Positions 13,501 through 28,500 of a DNA stretch of 64,000 bases are shown in pieces (position 1 is the first letter of the stretch; every line of letters starts with the position of its first letter). A program made the position numbers and the translations under genes. The notes under the pieces were generated by a model. It was not told the DNA's origin and ran no database searches. It was given only the letters and a program-made list of their open reading frames with translations. Source of the stretch: Oopsacas minuta (taxonomy: Eukaryota > Porifera > Hexactinellida > Lyssacinosida > Leucopsacidae); contig JAKMXF010000315.1 of assembly GCA_024704765.1 (NCBI GenBank), positions 280,396 to 344,395 of the forward strand. Direction: 5' to 3'.

Positions 13501-16500
13501 GTTAGGCTAATGTTAAGCTAACTTTAGGAAATTAGCGCAATTATCCATTTCCAATAACACCATTCACCGTCGTATCGTATAAATGTCAGAAGATGTCAAG
13601 TTACAAGTTGTATCCGAGATGAAAACAGCACAATTGGTTTTTCAGTATTCAGTTAGATGAGTCAACAGATGTGACTTCATTTGCTCATTCAATTTGCTTT
13701 CCCAGCTATATTCATGATGAGGATTGCAGAGAACAAAGAGGTTAACGAATTCTTTATCGATAACTGATTGGTCTGGCAAACCTATGTGTCGTCTCTACTG
13801 TTGTAGCTCCAGCAATGTCAGGATGCCATTCGGGATTTAAGCTCGAGTCAAGACATAAGTTTAGGATGTTCTGCCATTTAATTGCATGATACATAAACAT
13901 GCTCTTGCGGCTAAAACCCGGGTTAAGTTTTGTCCTGCCCAAACTGGTTTTGGACGGACAGCATCAACCCCTGTTTTTTAAGTCAAAATTGGTCAGAACT
14001 GGTCAACATTGATCATATCCTTGGAGAATAAGAGAAAGAGTATAACTAGATCTCTTATTTTGATTAGATTTGACACTATTCTCACTAGTTAACAATGGAA
14101 CAGTAAAGCGATGATAAAATATTTGGTTTCAACCAATTATTTACTAAATATTCGTACTAATTTCTTTTCTAAAGGGGATAATTATCCAAAGCATTTTAAA
14201 TTATATATATTGAAACTATTGTGTAGATTGTATATCTCATATTCTTAAAGTGACCACTTTAATATCGCACAATGTGGAAGGCTTATTGATTCAGTATGGA
14301 AATTTTTCGTCAAAGCTAAAGATGGTGGAAAAATACGAGCAATAGAAGTGTATAACTGTAGTGCTATGATCACCCGTGATTCACTATGCCACCTGAAACT
14401 TTTGTCATAAAATCATCCAGCCGAAGTTGAATGACTTCATAATAATGGCCAATTCTCACCAGAAAGAATTCATGACAACCAAATTGCTCGCTTATTTTAT
14501 GCGTGTAATCTTCCTTTTAGCCTCGTTGAGAATTAAGTATTCAAAAAGATAATTTCTATGGACAGACCTGGCTATAAACCGCCTACAAGGAAATGTCTAG
14601 CTGAAGGTCTTGACTAGATATTTAATGAAGTAACCACCATAATTGCTTCACCTTTGGAATGGAGGTATGTTGCTTTGTACAGGATGGGTGGAGTAATATA
14701 AAGAGCTCCTCTACAATTGCACATTGTGTATATACAGGAGAAACATGTTATTTTCTGAATTCTGTTGACACTGGATCGAACAAGAAACTGCTAACATTTG
14801 TACTTCTTTAGCTATCAAAGCGCCTAAATAGGCAACTTATAAATTTGACTGTCGTTACTGACAATAATCCCAAATGTAGTCAATACGTTCCAGTTTGTAA
14901 TTCCTTGTGAGTCACTTTCATTATACAGTTGTGTATCTCATTTACTGAACTTGTTTGGAAAGGATAATCGCCCTTCGTATATTATTTCTCAAATTACAGA
15001 GATGAATACATATCTTCGCAACCATCACAATCCTGGACCCCTCCTATCTGAAGAAATAGGATCTCTTAAGTCTCAATTAAAAGTGGTGACACGGTGGAAT
15101 AGTCTATTGGAGTGTATCAAGACATACCTAATGAATAGGCCTTTCTTTTTAAACATTCTGGCACAATATGAAGATGTTCTCGACATGTCTATTATCAACC
15201 TAATCACCAATATCGCGAGGCTCAAATCCTGTATAACCAACTCAAACCGATTTCAATATCTTTGGACAGTTACAAATAGAGAAGTCTAATATTGCAGATT
15301 CTTGAGAGGAATGGATGAAATAACTAGAGTTAGACTAGCTGATTTTCAGCAAAGCAAAATTCAGCAACGAATCAAACAAGCAATTACATCTACACATTCC
15401 CTGCCAACATGATCAACTTTTTTCTTCTACGTATATCATTTCAACAAATATTTATTCAGCATATTTTTTTATTTACAACTTATTAATTACACAAATAAAA
15501 GAAACATGCACGAGTACTACAATTAGATTTTGACCAGTTTTGTCAAGTCGGGAGTTTTTTGAACAGTGCTTTTATACCGGTTTTTACCACATGAACAAAA
15601 CATGCCATCACTGACTAGAAACACTCCCACCTTTGCTTGGATGTCATGTTTGGGGTCATTAAATTGAAAACTACATTAAGCGTAGTTCTTTGGATACCCG
15701 TCTATTTCGAGAGTTATATAGATCTAGATGCGAGTTCAGAAACCTTCTATTACATACGGAACTACCCAGGGCGTTTGAATTTTCCTCATACACGGGATAT
15801 TTTAACATTCAAGATCAGTTCGAGTTGTAGCGCAAGAAATTCGGCGCACGGGTGTGATTACGTTGCACATTACCTGGCGCAAAAGCACCACCTTGTCTTC
15901 GCCACTGATCCTGAACCTCAGAACACAGTTTTGCTTGTGAAGGCTGTCCCAAGATTTTGCATACCCTTGGACATACGAGAGCTGGGATTTCTATCCAAGA
16001 GCCAAATCTTAATATAGAATAGGCAGTGGTGGTCCAGGATCTTCAAATCCGGGGAAATAACCCTTTGCCCCCTTGTGTCAACCACTGGGTGTGTATTACT
16101 TGCATCAACAAATCTGTTTATAACTCTTTTATGGGCTTATTTTCTGAACCTCTGGAGTTGAAATTTCTAAAAGTCACAAAATTCTAGAAATTTTATAGAA
16201 ATATTTGATTATAAATGCTATAGCTTTTTGATTCCTACGTTGGATAAAGTTCAAATTACCCTATCATCTTCAGCTCTGAATTTATCAATCAGATAAGAAT
16301 ATGTGTGCTGCAGCTTGTTTATAGCCTAAACTTCCAACATAGGTACCTAGTTGCTAGTGAACGAGAAATATTTTGGCTCACCTTGTTAATTTTTGATTAC
16401 TGTTTATTGTATATTAATACAAACAATATTACATTTGCATGTGATTAATCCAAAATGTGAAAATCGGATTCATCATGTTCGATATATTTAGTGAAGTTTT

Positions 16501-19500
16501 ATTGAATTTTATTTACTTTCTTGATACACAAGATGAATACATAGTTATACGAGCATTTCAAAATTGCATACTTTAAATCCTTTCTTTGACAACGGACAAA
16601 CAAACAAACAACAGATGAGATTTATAATATAGAGTACACAAATATATTTCGTCCACAATATAGTAGTAGTTACATTGTCTGATTACTAATTACATTTATA
16701 GTAAAAACGTAGTTACAGGTTTGACAAATTAGAATCTGAAGAATTCGCTATTGGAACTATTGTATCCTAATTCAACTGGGTTGGATAGTTAGCTTATATC
16801 ATATGATTACCACAATTCGTAAACCCCCACATCTGATAGGTTAATACATGTTGACATCTATCTCAGAGAGCTTTCGAGATATCGCTTAGATCTTAGAAAT
16901 TGTTCCTAGGTTTATCATCTTCCACACATGCCAAATTCACGTTTATATCTCTTACTAGTTCCTCGCTCAATTTCGAACAAAATAACCAAAAACAAACCAT
17001 CAACAAATTGATATATTATCGTATGTATATAGGTAAATTCGCATAAGCACAATTGTATATGTAGTGGTGATCAAAGCAAATTTAGCTTAATGTCTTTGTG
17101 GTTACCTTTCAGTCAACTTGTCATACTTTGTTATAATTGAATTCATATTTGTATCTATTTCATTGAATTGTCTGAATTTTATTGGAATTTTCAGTTCAAA
17201 AGATTTGCACAATTATTTGTAATCTATTGCATTCCATATATTATTCATTATCATTGTATGGGACATTATTTGCTAATGTATTTATTTATCATTTCTATTT
17301 TCAGATAATACCTCTGCTGACAAGATTGATTCTTTCGACTCTTGGGAGCAGAAACTTTTTGTTTCAAAGCACTCAGAAACGTTAATTCAACTAAGCTGTG
17401 TTGAAAGAATTCTACCATCTGGATGGAAGTGTTCAAAGTGTCAGATGACTGAGAATTTATGGCTGAATCTAACTGATGGTTCTATTCTTTGTGGCCGTAG
17501 GCAATTTGATGGTAGTGGCGGTAATAATCATGCTTTAGAGCATTATTCTTTGACCAAGTAATGTCGCCAATTATGTACCATTGACTATGTTCAGTGTTTC
17601 TTGTTCAAAGATTTGTTTTGTCTGCCCTACCAATTTGAGATTCCTCACTTAAATACCTAGATTATTGGAGTAATCCGATCTAGCAGCAAATGATTTTTTG
17701 ATTACAATTGTAAATACTTCCAGCTTGTCTGGTACTTGCATAGTAATCCAGCTTAGGGTCTGAAGGCCGCATTATCGTTGGAAGTTTGAATCACTCGTAA
17801 GTATGGAGTTGCGATTGAGTTCTAAAATTGGTAAAAGAAACTTAACATAATTCAAGACTGGTTTACCAAACATAATTATAATTGTTTGTTTCTATATGTA
17901 GCCTAACAGATACATGTGATAGTTTGGGGCAAAAACCTAATTCCCACTCAATAGAATATCGTATAAGACAGGGGTGCTCAAACTTGTAAATCTACGGGCC
18001 ACTTTAAAATTGGGCTCGCATTACGGGCCACAAATAATATATCGCCTCTAACTTTAGAAATCAATTTCAAGCTATAGAAATTGACCTCATATTGCTTAAC
18101 AATGTATTCTACTTATAAATTCAGGTTATTGACTTAAATCATAATCTTTTCAATGGTTTCGAATCATTTGATGTTTATTTTGAAATCAGCTCGTTTTTTA
18201 GCAAGTGGACAATAGTACTAAACCTAGATTTAGGGTATACTATGTATTGTCCATAGTAGAATAACAATGTAAAAAAATCTCGCCATTTCAATTTAGGTTC
18301 TGTATCCTACGTTATGCTTATACTTTTGAGGCTCTAATAATTGATAGAATTCTAAATGCTAACTAGAGTTACCGATACTTTATTCATACTCGGAACATAA
18401 ATGCAATTGTAGATTATCTATCATTATTCTGTATTGTGTTTAGAATAATAATTTTTATCTGACAATTGAAGCACGTGAATTTACTGTATATACAACGGGT
18501 ATTCATTTAATTCGTAAATATTAGAATATTTATATTATTTAAGTGAGCTAAGGCACAAATTCTACTATAAATTTTCAAGGTAGTCTCCCTTGTGCTCAAC
18601 TACAGGCTTTAAACGCTCTATCCACTTGAAAAATGTTTTATTATACTCTTCTTGTGGTATGCCTCTGAAGCACCATTGGATGACCCTTCCAATTTGCATC
18701 TGTTCTCCAAAACTGTACCTGCTAGGTGCTTTTTGAGCCCATCGAAGAGCCAAAAGTCGCACCGTGCTAAGTTAAGGCTATATGGTGGATGTTCCAATTC
18801 CTTAAGACCTATGGAAGCAATGTTTTCCTTAACTTCCTTTAATTTGTACGGTCTGGCATTATCATGCAAAATTTTGATTCCTCTGAGATCCGTGGCTGGC
18901 GACGCTCAATCTATTGTTTTTGATTTACGGAAGAAAAACTGTACATAAAAGTGTCCAGTAACTGTTTGCCCCTTAAGGGTACAGATTTGGCAGGCTGGGC
19001 CATGTGCATCGAAAATATGGTGTATGTTAATTAGCGAGCCCAATGATCCGGTCTTGGTAGTGCTGGAGGGGATCTCCCTTTTACAATCCATACCTTGTTC
19101 TGTTCTTTGCGAGTTGGCTCTGAATATCTTGTCCACTTCTCATCACTCATCATCGGTACATATTTCAAATAGTCGCCTCTCATCACATTGGTCATACTTT
19201 TCAAGCAGTTTTTTGCAATTCTTTCCTGGATCTTCTTTTTGGGTCTGATTCAACAAATGTGGGACCCAACGTGAGCAAACGTTGGACATACCAAATTGCT
19301 TGGTCAGAATTGCATGAACACTTCCCGTTGACAAAGTTAGGCTGGTAGCTAACTGCTCTATCGTAATATGAGGATCAGAGTCACACATTTCAGTTATAAG
19401 AGTAATATTGTTTACAGTGGTAGCAATTATAGGTTGCCCCATCCGAAGGTCATTTTCAACCAACACTCTACCTTCACGGAAACAAAAACTCCACTTTTTA

Positions 19501-22500
19501 ACGGTTGATTCCGAACAGGCATGCACACCATATACCTGTACTAAGTGTTGGTGGATATTCCTTGGAGTGTGGTCGAGGAATGAGTGGAGTTTGATGTATG
19601 CTCTTTGTTCAAGTAGAAATTCATAAGATTTTGAAGCAATAAATTCATTTGTGATTGCTTTAACCTATCTTCAAAAGGGTGTATCTCAAAAGTTATTAGA
19701 CCAATCTCCTCAAAGTAAAGTGTTCTAAATAGACGAAAATCTAAGCTATAAATTTGATGCAAATAGTAAAAACATGTGGTTGAACAATAATAGCAATAGC
19801 TAAGGTTACGAACTAATTGAAAGCCCTTTGTTTATATGTGAATAATGAAAACAAGCGAATTATCTGTGGCCATAGTGAATGTTCTTGCAGGCCACACGTG
19901 GTCCGCGTGCCACGATATGAGCACCCTTGGCATAAGACCTAATTCCCATTCAAACGATTACTTTTCTGGATTAATTGTAAGATGTGGGAAATATAGAATA
20001 TTTAAATTAACTATTTTCTCGCGTTTTGCGTGAATATTTGGGTCAGCTACCGAGATCTATGCCATACGTTAAATGAATCAATAAATTAATAATTAGCATA
20101 CAGACGATATTTCATGTATTCATGTTAAATAATAGGAAATATTAGGGAAATCGAGGCATCGCGGAGGTCGATCTATTACAATCGTGTTAATAGATCATTT
20201 TGAAAGCAGCAAGATTATTTGTTGTGCGTCATATTTTGAAAAGGTTCTGTTTGGGATGTTCAAATCAGGTCCTAAGCTGCCCTATTTATATTGTTTACAT
20301 TGATTTGTACCTGAATTTATCACTCTGCTATATATTTCAGAGGATTGTAGATTCCTTTGTGATTCTTTTCAAGTTTGTAATGAAGTTTTGTAACTAAAAT
20401 TGAAAGTATCAATACATAGTAAGTATGTATTCAATCGTGATGCGATTGTATCAACCGAAAACAACTAAGGATATTTAGTAATGGTGGCCCTAATTGTGAA
20501 TCTCAGAAATACCTACCTAGCAGAATTCGTATATTTGTTATTTTCTTACCAGTTGAAACCTTGAAAATTATTGATAAATTGTTAGCAATGATGCTATTCG
20601 GTTAACCGAATATATTTGTTTCCAACAGTTAACTGAGTATAGCGTCGGTTAACCGGATAACAGAAACCAGCCCTGTGCAGAGTCCATTAGCTTCATAAAC
20701 AAAATATGGAGAGCACACTCTACAATTATTACATTACATAATGTAATATATTTTTGGTTAGAAAAGTGAGGACTATGAAATATTTGCTTTTGATCTATAT
20801 AAGTTGATGAAAATCAGGTTTGTCTATAATTATTGATGCTACTATAATTAGGATATTATTATTTTCATGATCCTACGGTACGCTATCAAGGAGATCAATT
20901 ATGCATGTGTTTTTAACTACTGATTATTTTCGATGCATTGTTCTCTATTACTAATCTATACCTTTTAAGCATTGATTTGTATATGGTGCTAGAAACTACT
21001 GAATAATAGTATTCCTAATTCCTTGAATCCTCTTTTCAAGTTGTGTCAGACTAGTATAGTTGTCACTATGCAACATGTTTTTGGTTCAACCAACTGTATT
21101 CTCAATTGGATAGAGAACTTGACTCTGGCTTGAACGCTCTCTTCTATTTCTGTATATTTTTCTCCATCCACTCCTTTGCAATCCTTGAAGTTGGTCTTGG
21201 ATCATTATTCTGTATCATAATTTACCCTGACAATGAATTAAGGAGTCGCCGGTTGAATTTTCTATTACGGTATGGGCTATCTTCGAAACATACCGGGTAT
21301 ATACCCGTTTTTGTCTGCATGCTTGTTAGACTAGCCAAACTAAGACATATTTAGGATATAATACATTGTATCTAGTGTATCTTAAGGTCTGTGATTGAAA
21401 AAGGGGCAAAAGTCCTCTCATAGACGTAACATTAAAGTTCGGGACACATCAAGAATTTTCCAGGAAAAGTTATTACAGCTTAAGGGCTATAATTGTAACT
21501 ACATAATAACCATATATAGTTCAAAAGAATTGACTAGCTTCAGTGGTGTCCGTTACTCAAAAATGTTTTATATCCCTCCAAGTCGGGACGACGAAAAATC
21601 TCCAAAAACGAGAGTCCACGTAGCCAAAATGATAATTTAACAGAAACTATTCTTTCATTCATTCCTATTCTAGTCAATTATGTAGATAACATCATATTAT
21701 TGCTACTAAATACGATTCAGAGCTTGAGGAATACTCATACTTTTATGAAAATCTTTCCTGTGGCGAGAACACCGTTTTGCGATAATTAAAGTTAAAGATT
21801 CATAAAGTTTATTCTTTGAATATATACATATTATATTAGTGTTTCGTCCCGCTAGGACTTATCAGTTAAGCTATGCCTTGTCTTGAGACACTACCTTATT
21901 TTTGACTATTAATAAACAACAATAAATCAGTCAAAAGGTGTAATAATCTCCAATCAAGCAGGGGGTAAATAAATCAGCTGACAAAATTCTGAAGGACAAA
22001 AGTGAGTCCTGCTTAAGGATTCGAACCCATGCACTGCTCCTTTGTGGGAAGTTGTTCTTCTCACTAGACCAGCAGGACCCTTAATATATAAATATAATTA
22101 TAAACATTATATAGGAGAGTTATTTGCTAAAAATGTCCAAAATGAAGAGAATTCGAAAATTTTTGAAATGACTATTTTTAACCATTTTACCTCACAAAAT
22201 TGTCACAACTCACTCTAGAATACTCGGATCTCCAAAATTTCAATGTAGGAATGATTACAATACATGTGAGTATGTTTCTATATAATCAACTCATTTATAC
22301 AAATTTGGCTTAAAATGACCAAAATTTCGACGGTGTGTCCTTCAATCTGCTTGCTCTATCACTGTTGACAGTTTACAAATTCACTTGCTTCCATATTCCA
22401 TTTAATGTAACTAGCGAAGTTTCCCATATTCGATTTGTAGTTGCCTGAATCGCGGATACATGAGTATATTCTCTTGTCTCATTCAATACGGTAAAGCCTG

Positions 22501-25500
22501 TTTCTTTCACTCAACATTTGAACATCAGTCGACTAAGGCTTGCAAAATCCATTACCTGTAGAAATCTGCCAACTGTGTTTTAGAATCTGTAATGCCACAA
22601 TTCTTTTCCAAAGCATGTGCTATTTCACTAATTTGAAAATAATCGTTAGTATGAATGGAATGTGGACACATTCCTGTGTTACGAAGGAAATGTGTTTGTG
22701 TTAGATGCGGCTATAACTAACTATGAGTCCGTTGACTCTAAACTTTGTGCTAGTAGTTCCGCCATAGTCAACTTTGTATTCACTAATATTTTTACATTTA
22801 CTCTTTAGATGGCAATCATAAGCAAAAAATAAGATAAATTTTAAAATATCTCAAAAAGTATTGGCTAATAGCAAATGTAATATATTTTTTGTAAATCAAC
22901 ATTTTTCTCTCTAAAATTGCTATTTAGAATCCACATGAAGAGATACCATATTTTATGCAATTTAGATTCATACTTTGATACATAAATCCGGTTTCAACTT
23001 TATGTTCTTACATTTTAGGTCGAAAACTTGTTCCATTAAATAACATCAACTTTTTTGTTACCAATATTTTCTTTCTAGATATTATTTTACCAAATTGTAA
23101 TTCACGATCTACGACTGGAATTTTATAACTGTTCAACATCGAACCCGAACCGAACCAAACCCAACCCGAAAATACGTAAATGATTCCTACTCTGCGAAAC
23201 AATACAGCTCAGTGTAAACATAAATCTAATGCCTGTTATATATGTCCAAACGTTGTCCGGCCATAGCCACGCCTGCAACGCACAAGCTAACAGCTATAGT
23301 ATAACATTTAGCTTAAACGCAGCTAGCGTGGTTAATTTTTTGGTATGTTATAATGTCAGAAAATAGCATTTTAATCCATTAAGACACTAGCATTGCATGT
23401 TCCAATGATTGGTTCATGTCTTACATTGTTGTTTTTGAAAAATCTCTTTCTAATCAATTCTATCTTTCTTACATTCAACAAGGGTAGGATTTAGATGTAT
23501 TCTTACCATTTTAATTATTAATTATTCAGTCTAACTACTCAGACTAATGTTGGAGAGTATATTTGATTTCATTTGACAATTCTACGGTTAGTTTCGAATA
23601 AATCATCAGTTCAACAATACTAAACAATATTCAAACATGACCAAAGCAATTGAAAACTATTATTTTAATAGTTTGAGTAATGAGGTTAGGTACCCAACTA
23701 CCTAATCTTCATTGAGGTTAACTACAGATCTAGTTAATCTTCAATCATATTACCCATCTAGTTTATCCTCAATTAGGATATTTACACATCTAATCCTCAC
23801 TGAGGTTAGTACACTTCTAGTATGGCATATTCAATTGTTTTGTGTGAGTATCCGATGGTCTTGAGAGTATCAACATTCCAACTATAGGAATTTAGTAAAT
23901 ATTATGTACTTAATTTTCCAATTTGAATTGCCTAGTCAGACTTGGTCACTAATGCATTTGAAATAGTCACCATTAACTTACGATATTTCCTTCAATAAGC
24001 TTCTAGGCGCTTTTTCTTTTGCGAGCATATTATGTTCAATTTCTTTTTTGATTTTTGAATATACAAATAACCTTTAGAGACTAATTTGCATAATCAAAAG
24101 ATCGACACCACCGAATTCTATGTAAAACTTTTATGCTGACTCATGTCATTGTCAAAGTGACAATAAGTATGTCAATAATTGAAGAGAAGCATAGTGGGAA
24201 GTGGTGAGAATTAACTGATTATAAAATATACATACATGAACCTCCTTTTATTCATCAAACATGTATCTATTACGACTTATAATCATTATAATCTTCCATT
24301 TTTTCTCAGTTATTTACTAATTCTAACAATATGAGCATTTATTATCTAAACTATAAAACCCTGCATAAACAGCGACATAATGCATGCTAGTTGCGATGGA
24401 CTTATCTAAATACCTGAAATGATGTACATATAAAGATTCAATGTAATATTGTAGTTGATCAGAATCTGACATTTTCGACAAACTTATTTATATCTCTTTC
24501 GATGAAATTCAACCAATTATCTCTTTGTATTTTATTATGAACATTCGGCCCCTATAACAATAACATGCATTTTGAAATTTATTTGTTTAATTATTATGCA
24601 TATTTTTGTATTCCTTCGTAAAATTACCAATTTCGGCTATACAGAGAACTGATTATATAATGTGACAGAAATACCCTGTTATTCTCAAGTACCCTCAATT
24701 TTGATCATCCGTTTAAAATAGAGAAGGAATAATCGATAATTTTACCATTTTTTGCGTTTTGTATATCAAAATTGTGAGATTGTTACAAAAACGACCAAAT
24801 TTGACTTCAGATTCGGAATTAGCATATGTGATTGCTTCTAGGAAAATATTTTCATTCCTGATAAGACAGTTACAAATTTTGGAGATATGTGTAATTAATG
24901 AATTGGTATTATATTTCTAGGAATTCCTTCAAGAATTTCCATGTTTATATTTGAGTTTATTATCATTGATATGTAATGTCCGAAATTTTAATTGTACTGC
25001 ATGAAATCCGCTTTTCATACAGTTCAATAGTATACACACTTTTACGCAGTATATCGTGAAATTGGTACAACTACTATATTCTTAGAGCTAAAACGGATAT
25101 TAGAAATCGCAACTAAGAATTATTTCTAAACGAACGAATATTCCAACATTTGTTCGTTTTGATGACGCAAAAACTTATGAAGATTGAAAGGGGTTGATAA
25201 TGAATTTTGTGTTGTTTTGCTAAGTCGTTATACATTTTGAATCATCATTAGTAAATTGACAAGATATAGGCTTAATCTATATAGTTCAATCTCAATAGTT
25301 ATTTGTTTGTTTATTTGTCCGTTGTCAAGGTAAGGATTTACGGTGTGCGAATTTAAAATATTCGCATAACTATGTATATATCGTGCTTATCAAGGGAGTA
25401 AATAGAATTCAATAATACTTTACTAAATATATCGATATGCTGAATCCGATTTTCCCACTTTTGTATTAAGATATTTAGGAGTGAATTCACAACATCAGAT

Positions 25501-28500
25501 TTGTTTAGGTCAGTGCTTCTCAACCATTTTAGATGCACGGAACCTTGCGAAATTTTTATCCTATCTAGGAACCCTCTGCCTATTCACTATTATATAATGT
25601 CCACACAGTATCATAATTACTAAAGGATTATAAAAAAACTAATTTCTTAGTGGCTTTCGAGGGGCACTCGAAATGTTTTGCAGTTTGATATGAAACCATT
25701 AATCTGTCGGATATTTTTCCGCATCCATCTTTCCATACATATTTTATTACTCTACTTTGAAACTTTGATTCATTTATCTCTTCTACTTTCATAAATTAGA
25801 TAATTTTAGCATACATGGCCATGGTTTCTAAAATATCTCAATCTCAATTAGATCTCACAAAACGTGATTTTCGAGCAATGATTTCGATTTTATTCAAACT
25901 ACAGAAGACAAGAGTAGAAATCTATGAATCTTTACAGCAACATTTCCCGGATCTAATTCCTTCTCAAAGTACAGTTGAACGATGGTACAGGGAATTTATT
26001 CACGGAAACTTTGTTCTTGAAGATGCCCCTTGTTCAGGAAGACCGAATATTTCACATAATGAAGAAAATGTTAACTAAATGCTATATCTAATTACTAAAG
26101 CTCCTCATATTACGTACGCTCAGTTAGAGTATGAAACCGAGTTATCATCGGGGACAATTAATATCATTTTGCACAAAGAGTTTTGCGTCAGGAAGTTGTG
26201 TGGCTGATGGCCCCCATTCTTTGAACTTACAGCAAAAAATATCCTGCATAGACTTTTGCAAAATTATACCCAGAAAGTTTGCTAATGGAAGTTCAAGAGC
26301 TATTTCTGAGATCCTTACAGGTGGTGAGACAGGGATATACCATTATGAGCCAGAAACAAAGCGAATGACAAAGGAGTGGGTTGAAGAAGATGCCCCACCT
26401 TCAACCAAAGTGCGAAGGGCTCGATCTGTTGGGAAACAAATGTGGGCGATTTTTTCAGATCTAGTGGGTTTGTCGTCGCTGTTGCTCTCGAGGATAGAAA
26501 GACTGTTACTGCCGACTGCACACTACAGTGTGCCTACCCAAAGTCATCACAGCAATTGAGTCACAGCGGGAGAAGACAGGCATTAGAGGAATTCTTCTTC
26601 ATCATGATAATGCATCATCGCATACGGCAATCGGAACTCGTGAGTTTTGGAAATTTCTGGACTCAAAACATCGCCTCACCCACCCTACAGTCCTGATTTA
26701 GCCCCTTGTGACTTCTGGTTGTTCCCTAGACTCAAAGGTCAATTACGTGGGAGGAGATTTTCGACTAATAAGGAGTTGAGAGGAGCACTTTTCCAAGCGA
26801 TCGGAGACATAGCCAAAGAAGAGTGGAGAAAATGTTTTGATAATTGGTTTACCAAAATGAAAAGATGTTTAGATTATCAGGGAGAGTATTTGAAAAAATG
26901 TAATAGTCAAATTTATGATTACTATCTGATATGTCGGTCAACGTCAAAACTTTCGAGTCCCCTTTATATTTGCTGCTGTTTCTTTCCAATCATAAGTTCA
27001 GAACATGGAACATGTTTAGCAAGAGCACATCGCATTGCAGTATCTAAGTTTTGATCTAGACAATTTCTTAATTTCGTCTTTATCGTGTGAGACAAGAACA
27101 ACCTTTCTCATAAAGATATTTCTTAGGAAACTGGACCAGAGTTTTGGTTGCCTCTTCAGGAGGTACTTTACTTTTTCAAATGTAAACCCAAAACTTTGCT
27201 CTATCACTATCAAATGTCTGAAACATATTCTCCATGGTAATATCTTTATGAAGTTCGATTACATGTTCTATAAAATCTGAGTTTGTCACAGTAAGACATT
27301 TGGTAGACAATGAATCTAGAATGCAATGGATTCTTTCAAGATTTGTGAATTCTTCCTTGGAAAGTATTTGTTAAATTTTTCTTCGAGACTGTTGAATGAC
27401 AGGGTATTAGTTGTTTTATCTCTTGAAAATCGTAAATATTCGCTTGCGGAAGAACACTCTGTAGTTGTGGTAAGCATGATAAGCTTCCTATCTCAACCTT
27501 TTCTTTCCATAGCTTCAGTTTAATCTTGAAATCCTCGATTTTGCTGTGTTGGGTAAATGTATCAGCTTTAAGGCCTTGCAGGCTCAGGTTCAAGAGTTTA
27601 TCAGATCGGATATAGATGCGAGGGAAGACAATTTTGCTCTCCAAGTAGGTTCCGAAAAAAGGGAGACTTTCTCATCCCCTTGTGAAGTTAAAAGGCTTTA
27701 ATTTCTTATTTCAATTGGAATACTCTGTTGAACACATTTCCTCTCGATAACCATCGCACCTCAGAATGAAGTAATAGCGTCGTAGAGTGGAAGCCGCTTA
27801 ATTGGGACTCGGATAATCGGGATATCCGTTTAAACGGGACAATGGTTTGAGAACAGATTTTTTACATAGAAAATCATGGGATAATTGTGACATTTAATCG
27901 GTTAATCGGGATTTTTATTCCGAATGTTTGAAAGTTTATAATCGGTTATTTAGGATTTCTTATCCCGATTAACAGGATATTAATTGTATTCGCTCAATTG
28001 GGATTTCTATCCAAATTTAACGATTGTATATTTATTCAGAATCATTGTAAAATGGTTTGTTCTAAAACTAGGAATTTAAATATTATCTACAACCATAACA
28101 ATACAACACCAATGCGATTACCATTTACTATACTAACATTATTAACATTGCTCACTCGCCTCAGTTTCCATTGGCTATTCCACCGTGTATAATTCCCTCA
28201 ATAATGACCAGACTGTTGGATATCCAAACGTTTTGCATGGGTTGCGGTAATAAACACACGCATTATTATTTAAACTATAATTTCTACCTTTTTATGTATA
28301 TATCGTCACGCATTCTATCACCTCTTGAAGCGGAACTATATCCATACTACAACCAAATCTCTACTAGACCTAGATAAATCAGGATTAGTAATAGAGAAAT
28401 AAGATATACCTAGCCATGTGACAATGAAAAACTAAATTGAATATTTCCATAATTATAATCCGTTAATGGGGACAATGGGTTAATCGGAACAAAACATTGA

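Noticed and set aside
20640-20675. Possible hAT terminal end (ccagccctg with ggttaacc repeats)
   Set aside because: No partner end or 8-bp duplication could be found, so no element is called.
27998-28192. 64-codon frame in the pogo-like MITE as a gene
   Set aside because: It lies within a non-autonomous element, has no recognisable motif, and its identity in the second copy is explained by near-identical DNA. Kept only as an observation.
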